Made by a program: the position numbers and the translations under genes
The notes under the pieces: generated by a model
What the model saw: only the letters and a program-made list of their open reading frames with translations
Database searches by the model: none
Told to the model about the DNA's origin: nothing
Part shown: piece by piece, positions 57,169 to 64,000 of the stretch
Position numbering within the stretch: the first letter of the stretch is position 1
Layout of the letters: every line of letters starts with the position of its first letter
DNA from: Gorsachius magnificus
Lineage: Eukaryota > Chordata > Aves > Pelecaniformes > Ardeidae
Direction: 5' to 3'
NCBI GenBank assembly: GCA_034008185.1
Contig: CM067083.1
Coordinates: forward strand, 122,341,337 to 122,405,336
Length of the DNA stretch: 64,000 bases

Positions 57169-60100
57169 ATGATGGTGAGAGGCGCAGAGGTTTACAGACA
57201 CAGTAAAGATGACAGTGGGCAGAAGGTACACGATGTTCGTTCCTCTTGATGGAGCACTTGATAGAGGCTGCTCATGCATGAAACTAGGTTTCAGTGAAGG
57301 AACTCCAGTCTTAGTGAGTGAAGTGCCTGTCCAGGATCAACCATGGGACCACCTCCAATCTGCCTCCTTGCTGTGGAAGATTGTTGTGAGGGGAAGAAGT
57401 CACTGATCAGCAACCTTTTGGAAAGTCCCTATCTCAACTGTTTTGAAAACTGTTTCATTCATCAGGTGATCAAGGAGGAAATTTTATGAGGTCCTGCATT
57501 AGCTTTGTAAGGTGTACATCAGTCAAAAATCTCTTTTTCACCATCTAGCTTGTACCATAGCTTGAGCTGCACTATCAAAGAGTTTGGGTCCAGTTGCCTT
57601 CCTGACAGCTCTCCAAGGGAAAAACAAAGGTTTCCTAGGGAGGGAAGTTCTCAATAGCCATGGAACTTCTTGGGAAGAACTCTCAGTTGTTAGTGCATGA
57701 GAGAGAAAAGCCAGAAAACTGCTGTGGGAGAAGCAGGTCTCTGTAGGGCAAGTGACACAGGAGAGCTGTGTGACCCATCCCACAGGAGGCCAGCCTCAAG
57801 TTCCACTCAGGGGACATGGGGAGTGCAGGGGTGAGACTCAATGGGCTCCATGAAAATTTGGCAAAAAGGGGAAAGTGAGCATGAAGTTACCCATGTATGG
57901 CAGTGAGAGTGGCTGCTGGGGTGAAACAAAAGACCTTGGCAGACGCAAGGTGCAGCATCTAGAGATAGAAGTGGAGACCACCCTGTTTGGAATAGCGCCT
58001 CTATGACTTAAACACTAGAGATGTGTTTTGTTGGGACAGGAGGGAAATCTGAGGCTCAGTCTGTCCTGAATTTATCCAGACTTAATACCAGAGTTTTTAA
58101 CAGGAGAAACTTGAGGGATGGAGAACAGATCATCCATGTTTGTAATAGTAAGCCGAATGGGACCAGGTTATGGGCAGTGAGACATGCTTGCTGAATGGTT
58201 AGCTTGATGTTTAAATGTTACCAGGATCCCCAAAAATCCGGGCATGTTTCAGGGGTTAGCATAGACCAGGGACAGTTCTTGGTACACATCTTGAATGCAA
58301 CAGTCTTATTTTGGAGGTGAAGAAATCTGGCGAGTAATATTCCACTTCACCAGAAAACTGTCCCTGGACTCTTTAGTTGCTAATATAAATGTAAGATTAC
58401 TCCAGTCAGGCAGATTACTCGAGGCAGCTTCAAACATGGGTTACTGATAAATCCCCAAGCCTTTTCTGTCAAAGATGCCATTGAAGTAGGTGGAATATGT
58501 AGCCCTTAGGTGTCATTTAATAATTACAGTGTGGTCCTGTTGTAGATGTTGATTCAGAAGAAAGCAATCTAGCCCCATTTCACAAAGCCAAATCTGCAGA
58601 AGTCAATGATTTTCCTTTCTTGCACAAATAAAAAACTCCTGCAAAATCTTTGCAAAATAACAGGCAATTGTTGGACTTCTCAGGCTAACAGGACAGGAAT
58701 GTTGTCCATGGGCAAGTTAAGACAAGAGGAAGGAAACAAAATTCTGCACAACCTCTGTGTTAATTTGACCTTTTTTGACTTCTACTTTCCTTCATGTTTC
58801 TGACTGGAGTTCTTTTCAGACTCCTTAGATACAAAAAAAGGCTACAGTTGTGGGGAAGGAGCATCTCTTTCTTTGGCTTGATACAGCTCCAGACTCAGAG
58901 ACATGAGTATCAATTAAATTGCTTAAAAATAGGCTCCAGTGCCATGGTGAAACCCCTAGTCTTTCTCTAATGCACCTGGATGAAATCAGGCCTATGTTGT
59001 CCTAACATCCTTTCCAGACAGATGTAGGAAATTTTCTTTAAAAAATGGACTTCTTGCCTCCATGATTCGTTGTGATGGGAGAAAAGAAATTGATTGTACA
59101 CCTGTAGCTATTGGAGGAAACAAGGAAAAACACCTCAGTTTTGCATTTTTAGCGCTATAGGGCTCATGGCTATATCTGTACTATCAAATAAAATAGGCCA
59201 TTTAATTTACTTGTATGACTTCTACTGAACACAGGTCTGATGTTTTCAGAAAAAGTCTACGTATCACTCCAAATCTTGTTGCTGGGTTGAGATAGTGCGG
59301 ACCCCATCACTGAGTTTATGAAGTCTGGAATATATATATATTTTGACTGCGTGACTCAACAAGCCTTGGGTTAATGCCACAGAGAAAATTGCTGTCAGCA
59401 ACAATAAGAGATGACAGTTATTGGTTTAAGAAGACATTTATTTTTGTGTGTGAATAAAACAATAACATATATATTGCTTCACATCCTCCAAGAGCTGCAT
59501 GAACCCGAACTGATTGAACATCCAAACATCCCCGTGAGGTAGGTTGGAATAGGTGGCCAAGGTGCCAAAGTGGCTCGTGTATTAAAAGCAAAAAAGGGAG
59601 TGACTTCAGCGAGGAAAAACCTGGATCTCCAGAAGCAGTGTGCTAACAGGACGTGCCCTCTGGAAGCTTCTGTTAATGCTCATTTGCAGGAGGGTTTAGA
59701 CAGAGGAGGAATCCATCAAAATCACCTCCTCAAGGCAGTGGAAATGTTGCTGGTACAAGGACACTGACCCAGGAAAGCCTTCTCTCCTTACTTAGCCAAT
59801 ATCCTGTAAGGATACAAAAGGGCTTGTTATTTTGCTGACGTGTAGTCTAAGCTCAGTCTCAAAAAGCCTCCATACCTGCTAATTACCTTTCAGAATAAAT
59901 GTGCAGGGTGAGTTCACCCCTGTATATAGATGCTTACATGTGTGCTGGGTGTCTAGGTCTGCAGGCATCCAGTCCACATGAACTACGGTCACTGGCAAAC
60001 TAGTTGTATTGCCACTACTAATAAAATTTTATGTCAGCTAACCCCAAAATAAAGATCAGAGATTTGATTTAATTACTTAATCACACAAGCCCAGTGCCAT

Positions 60101-61912
60101 TTGAAGAGTTCTGGGGTATCTGTTCGGACTCCAGCCATCTTTTCTGAAAAGCAATGTTTTGCCATAGGTGATGAGCTATCTCAGCCAAACCTGTATATAT
60201 GGTTTAAATACTCCAAGGCACCTCAAATGCCACTAAACATCTCAGCGTAGCTTACTGAATCAAACTCTTTGTGTCCAATTTCAAAGATTTCTTTTCAAGC
60301 AACTCAACAGGTTGAATCCTCAGCTGGAAAAAAAATTTATACTGCACTTCGGAATACCCTGTTGGTTTTAACTTCTACTGTTGTATTGATCAACCCAGTT
60401 GAAAATCTAACAGCCCGGTAGGAAGAGTTTTAATCCATCAATATCACATATGAGTACATTCTTCTGAGAAAGAGTATTTCTGTAGAAAAATTAACATCTG
60501 GAATCAAACTCAAGAGGTCTTATTCCTTTCCCAGCCACAACATCCTTGGATCAGGCCCAACAGATGTTCTAACAGAAGTCTGATGTTGGAGATCTGCCAT
60601 CTGCTCCTACCAGACTATTCGCTGTCAGTAGAAATTGCTTCCTAAAGAGAAAGATTGTTCCCAGAGACTGAGGGATAAAGTCATCCCTTCATAAAATCAT
60701 CTAATATCAGGTTGCTTCTGTACCATTTACTTTCCTACATTCCTAAGTAGATGCTTCCTTAGCATCTTAATCTCCTGACAACAAACATGTCCTAATATTG
60801 GTAAGACTTGGATTTACTGAAACAACTGTCTGACTGAGGATCCCCATGTGCTGAAACAAATGCTATGAAACCTCTTATCTAGAGCTATCTCATCGCACTT
60901 TCTTCAGCTTCTGGGAACCTTTGAACCCTGGCAAGTCTGTAACTAACAGAATAAGGAGTTCTGGAAAATTCAGAAAATACAGATCTGAGTCCTTCCCTTA
61001 TTTTGAACCAGGCTCTGTCCAGTCACATGGTTGGCTGAGGATCTGCCTGAACATGTCCCACTGGGATGTGTTATAGAGACATAGAATCATAGATGTGAGT
61101 TATGGCACTTGTCCTTTTCATCAAAAGACACAGGAACCTCTCCTAATTTGTCACTGAATGTAGTTTATGTGATAGACAGTCACTGCTGATGGCAATGGTC
61201 ATCACATGGTAATCAGTTGAACAAAACTCTTGTAAGAGTTAAGCGCCTGAGAAGTATGTGTTATACTAAGCTAAAGTGCATTCCCCCAAAGCATGTTCAA
61301 AACCTCAAGGAAAGAAGAAGCGTTGCTACCAGGGAAACTCCAGACATTATTAGAAAATGGTCTCCAAAGTCAAAAGTGAAATGCACACCCAGTTGTCTCC
61401 AGTCACTAACAAATTCACTCTTCTTCACCTTTCTATAAGGTGCACAGTGGTGGGAGGAAGAAGAAATAGGAAGAGAATGAGAAGCAAAGTTCTGTGAACA
61501 TTTTTCCTCCTTTAAAATTTCATTTTCTAGGTCATTTTAGAAATGAAAAGAACACAGGAAGGGAAGAGACATTGTTTCCCTTGACGTGTGAAAATACAGT
61601 GAGATATTTTTCTAATAATTTCTTGAAAAAATTCTTTTTTTTCCCCAACCAAAGTTCAGAATAAAGGGAAAAATATTGAATTCTGGGAAATTTTGACCCT
61701 CCTGAACTTTTACTCTCATGCATAACTTCCATGAGAATGAACTGTCTCCTTAAACACACATCTACGATGTATGCGTGCATCCTTCATCTGGACTTTCTCC
61801 CAAATGGCTGCCCTGCAAGCCCCATGGAGTCGTGCGTATTATTCAAATAAATGGTAGATAAAATGGCAGAACAAAAATGTCCTCTGATGCCCCTCATCCC
61901 CGTGGCACTTAC
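57169..61912. other. Intergenic stretch between AvBD9 and AvBD10 (right part)
   Basis: Long AT-rich stretch without recognised genes. The last exon of AvBD10 should lie within it. A TTTATT at 59438-59443 could be its polyadenylation signal on the minus strand, but no exon was confirmed. Confidence 0.4.
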
Positions 61913-62360
61913 TTGGAACAGCATTTCAGCAGCCCCCCATGGCATGACCCTGAGGCAGCGAAGGTGGGTGGGCATTCCCCAACACGGCAGAAGTTTCCCT
62001 GACTCCTGCATTCTGCAGTGTCAGCAAAAAGAGGGTCTGCAGAACCTGTGGGAAGGGGAAGACATTAAAATATCAGTTTTTCACTCTAAAATTATGAAGG
62101 ATAAATATGCAATAAATCATGTATTGCATTTTTAGGAAGACAGCCATCATGCACACAGAGGTTCTTGCTTCCATCTGCTGCGTAGCACCATCCCAACAGC
62201 ACCAGATTTTGCCTGTCAGGTAGTGGTTGTTTTTTTCCTGCTATGCATACACTTCTGCTTACAAACCCTTTCATTCTTTGTAGGATTTACTTTGCTTCTC
62301 ACCTGGAGCAGCCTGGAAGAGGAGGACGAGAACGGCGAAGAGCAGGTAGAGGATCCTCAT
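61913..62360 (-). CDS. AvBD10: Avian beta-defensin 10 precursor (last exon unresolved)
   Basis: Secreted antimicrobial peptide precursor, minus strand. Coding exons: 62360-62303 (signal MRILYLLFAVLVLLFQAAPG) and 62045-61913 (acceptor CCACAG, donor GTAAGT), reading S-A-D-P-L-F-A-D-T-A-E, then 'CRSQGNFCRVGECPPTFAASGSCHGGLLKCCSK'-type spacing with key blocks SQGNFC, CPPTF and CHGGLLKCC. Chicken AvBD10 has TQGNFC, CPPTF and CHGGLLNCC. All six cysteines are present. The last codon of the exon is split in phase 2, and the remaining exon (chicken I-P-A-Q) was not found with confidence. The TATA box lies about 100 bases before the ATG. At least 63 residues. Confidence 0.95.
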
Positions 62361-62445
62361 GGCTGTCAGTCGGTTGTGGATCCCTGCAAAGTGCCTGAAA
62401 GATCGACAGAGGATGAAGTTTGTTTGAGGAAGAGGCTCGGAAAGG

Positions 62446-62594
62446 CACGTGGTATTTATAGGGCCCGCGGGATTGTGCAAGTTTGACAGCTGAGTGCTTT
62501 GTCAATAAGTAACTCCAACCCACCTTCTGGGAAGCAGGCTGGTTATCGCGCTGATCACAGGTTGCAATGAAATGTGCAGCGACCGTGTTGCAAT
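62446..62594 (-). promoter_or_regulatory. AvBD10 promoter
   Basis: TATAAATA on the minus strand (62460-62453) with an E-box CACGTG directly downstream (62446-62451) and ATTGCAAC at 62594-62587. The ATTGCAAC has the same orientation relative to the gene as in the AvBD1/3 promoters. Confidence 0.65.
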
Positions 62595-63366
62595 CCCCAA
62601 GGGTGAATTTCCACGGACCGTGTCCGTTACATAACGTGGCCATCCGCCAAGCCCCACTGAGCCGCACCACTTCGCGTGGCTTTCGCAGACCCGTTTCCAA
62701 CACAGGCGCGGGGATGGGGCGGGCAGAGGACTTGGGAGGCAGCCACTGTTGGAGTCTGGTCCCAGCGTTGACCCTGGATTGGCTGATCACTGACAAGTCA
62801 CATAACATTTTGTCTCCGTCTCCCCATCCCTGTCACCAGGCAGATGATGTCAAAGGTGGAGAAAAGCACTGGGAAACACTGCAGTCAACGCAACTTTGCT
62901 TTGTCACTTTTTAAAAGGGGTTCAAGACGACCTCAGCCACTGCAGTGGGCTGACAAAAGCTGTCTCCCTCCTTTAATTCTCACTTATAGACCCCCTTGAG
63001 TGCTTTGCATTTTTACCAGCTTCTGACGTCCCCTTTTTGTTTCCCCTCACGTTGCCCCAAAAGGTTGGGAGAATGGGCTGATTCCATAAGAATTTATGAA
63101 GTTGCATTGTGATTATGGGTGTGATGGCTCTCCTTGCAGTGGAGGCAAGGTGATTCCCAGATTCAAAGTGAAATGGTAGCAACTAATTGAACCAGCAACC
63201 GATTCTGAGTTCCTGGAGGACCTTTCAGTGGCTAATTTTAGCCCTGCCAGACTTGAGTTTGCAGTATGTGAGGTGCAGACCTGTGATTGAGCTTTAAAAG
63301 ACTGGGTTCAGCTGAAATGGCTGGGCAGACATAACACCTCAAAGTGCAACGTCTTTTGGGGCTTTA
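62595..63366. other. Upstream flank of AvBD10
   Basis: No gene or repeat recognised. Confidence 0.4.
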
Positions 63367-63740
63367 GAATCACAGAATTGTTTAAGTTAGAAAAGCCCTT
63401 TAAGATCACCAAGCCCAACCTTTACCCTACCCCTGCCAGCCCACCCCCAAACCCTGGCCCTCAGCACCTCATCTGCCTGGCTGCTAAATCCCCCCAGGGC
63501 TGGGGACTCGACCCCTTCCCTGGGCAGCCCCTTCCAGTGCCTCACAGCCCTTTGGGGAAGGAATTGTTCCCAGTGGCCAACCTCACCCTGCCCTGGCACA
63601 ACTTGAGGCCATTTCCCCTCACAGCCCGCCCCCCCCCCCCCCCCCGGAAGTTGGGGAGCGATGAGGGCTCCCCTCAGCCTCCCTGCCCAGGCTGAACACC
63701 CCCAGCTCCCCCAGCCGCTCCCCAGCAGCTTGGGGCTCCA
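63367..63740 (-). mobile_element. CR1 3' end, minus strand
   Basis: Minus-strand CR1 tail starting AATCACAGAATTGTTTAAG, with the ORF2 C-terminus up to 'GGGGCTCCAA'. It contains a run of about 18 C (63629-63646) where related copies have normal sequence. Confidence 0.9.
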
Positions 63741-64000
63741 ACTTGTGCTTTACTTCAGAGCATGATCCCTGTGGCTATAAATTTTATGAGAAGCATTGGT
63801 TAGGGGATCAAAACACTGAAGGTTCTTCTTGATAAAAATCTTATAAATGCCAAAGGACTGCAACAGCTTTGCACCCCTGGGAATCCTCCCTTTGCCCAAA
63901 CACTGTCACACATAATAAACAGGTTAATCTCTAGCAAAGCCCAGACATTTCTGAAGTTCCTAGCTCTGGCATTCTGGTTCAGCGGTTTGCTTCCTGATTA
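63741..64000. other. Right edge of the window
   Basis: Nothing recognised. Confidence 0.4.

Noticed and set aside
59870..59990. Possible AvBD10 last exon after a GCCTGCAG acceptor on the minus strand
   Set aside because: The frame would give K-P-R-H-P-A-H-M, not the expected I-P-A-Q type end, and there is no supporting signal, so it was not annotated.

Overview
The window is vertebrate and almost certainly avian nuclear DNA. It carries nine beta-defensin genes of the avian (AvBD/gallinacin) cluster, and its interspersed repeats are nearly all CR1 LINE fragments with the typical ATTCTATG-type 3' ends. I cannot name the species. In the order of the window the genes are: AvBD3-like copy 1 (-), AvBD3-like copy 2 (-), AvBD1 (+), a second AvBD1-like gene (+), AvBD2 (-), AvBD7 (-), AvBD8 (+), AvBD9 (-) and AvBD10 (-). 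No AvBD4-, AvBD5- or AvBD6-like exons were recognised between them.

The genes share one architecture. A coding exon of 58 coding bases holds the signal peptide and ends in split-codon phase 1. A second coding exon of 109-133 bases holds the six-cysteine peptide, and a very small last exon holds the final 3-5 residues, the stop and the 3'UTR with AATAAA. Most genes have an upstream non-coding exon 1 with a TATA box and a CCAAT/ATTGG motif. AvBD9 and AvBD10 instead have a TATA box only about 100 bases from the ATG. The products should be small secreted cationic antimicrobial peptides.

Region by region: 451-16394 is a tandemly duplicated block made of a minus-strand AvBD3-like gene head-to-head with a plus-strand AvBD1 promoter and exon 1. 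In the first unit the AvBD1 half is cut off after exon 1, and CR1 elements have filled the centre. In the second unit it continues into a complete AvBD1 gene (16951-18300), whose intron 3 and last exon match the two AvBD3-like genes in inverted orientation. 19930-23215 holds the second AvBD1-like gene with its promoter. 27239-30050 holds AvBD2, 36813-38500 AvBD7, about 44527-47443 AvBD8, 50518-53212 AvBD9 and 61913-62594 AvBD10. The stretches between are CR1 fragments, one possible solo LTR, simple repeats and unrecognised non-coding sequence.

The most notable signals are: (1) the two AvBD3-like copies are nearly identical over about 3.8 kb but differ at about 20% of bases in the mature-peptide exon, with all cysteines kept; (2) an orphan AvBD1 promoter/exon 1 left by the duplication points into the 3' end of the neighbouring gene; (3) an upstream promoter module is shared between the AvBD1/3 genes, AvBD2 and AvBD7, with ATTGCAAC-type sites also at AvBD9 and AvBD10.
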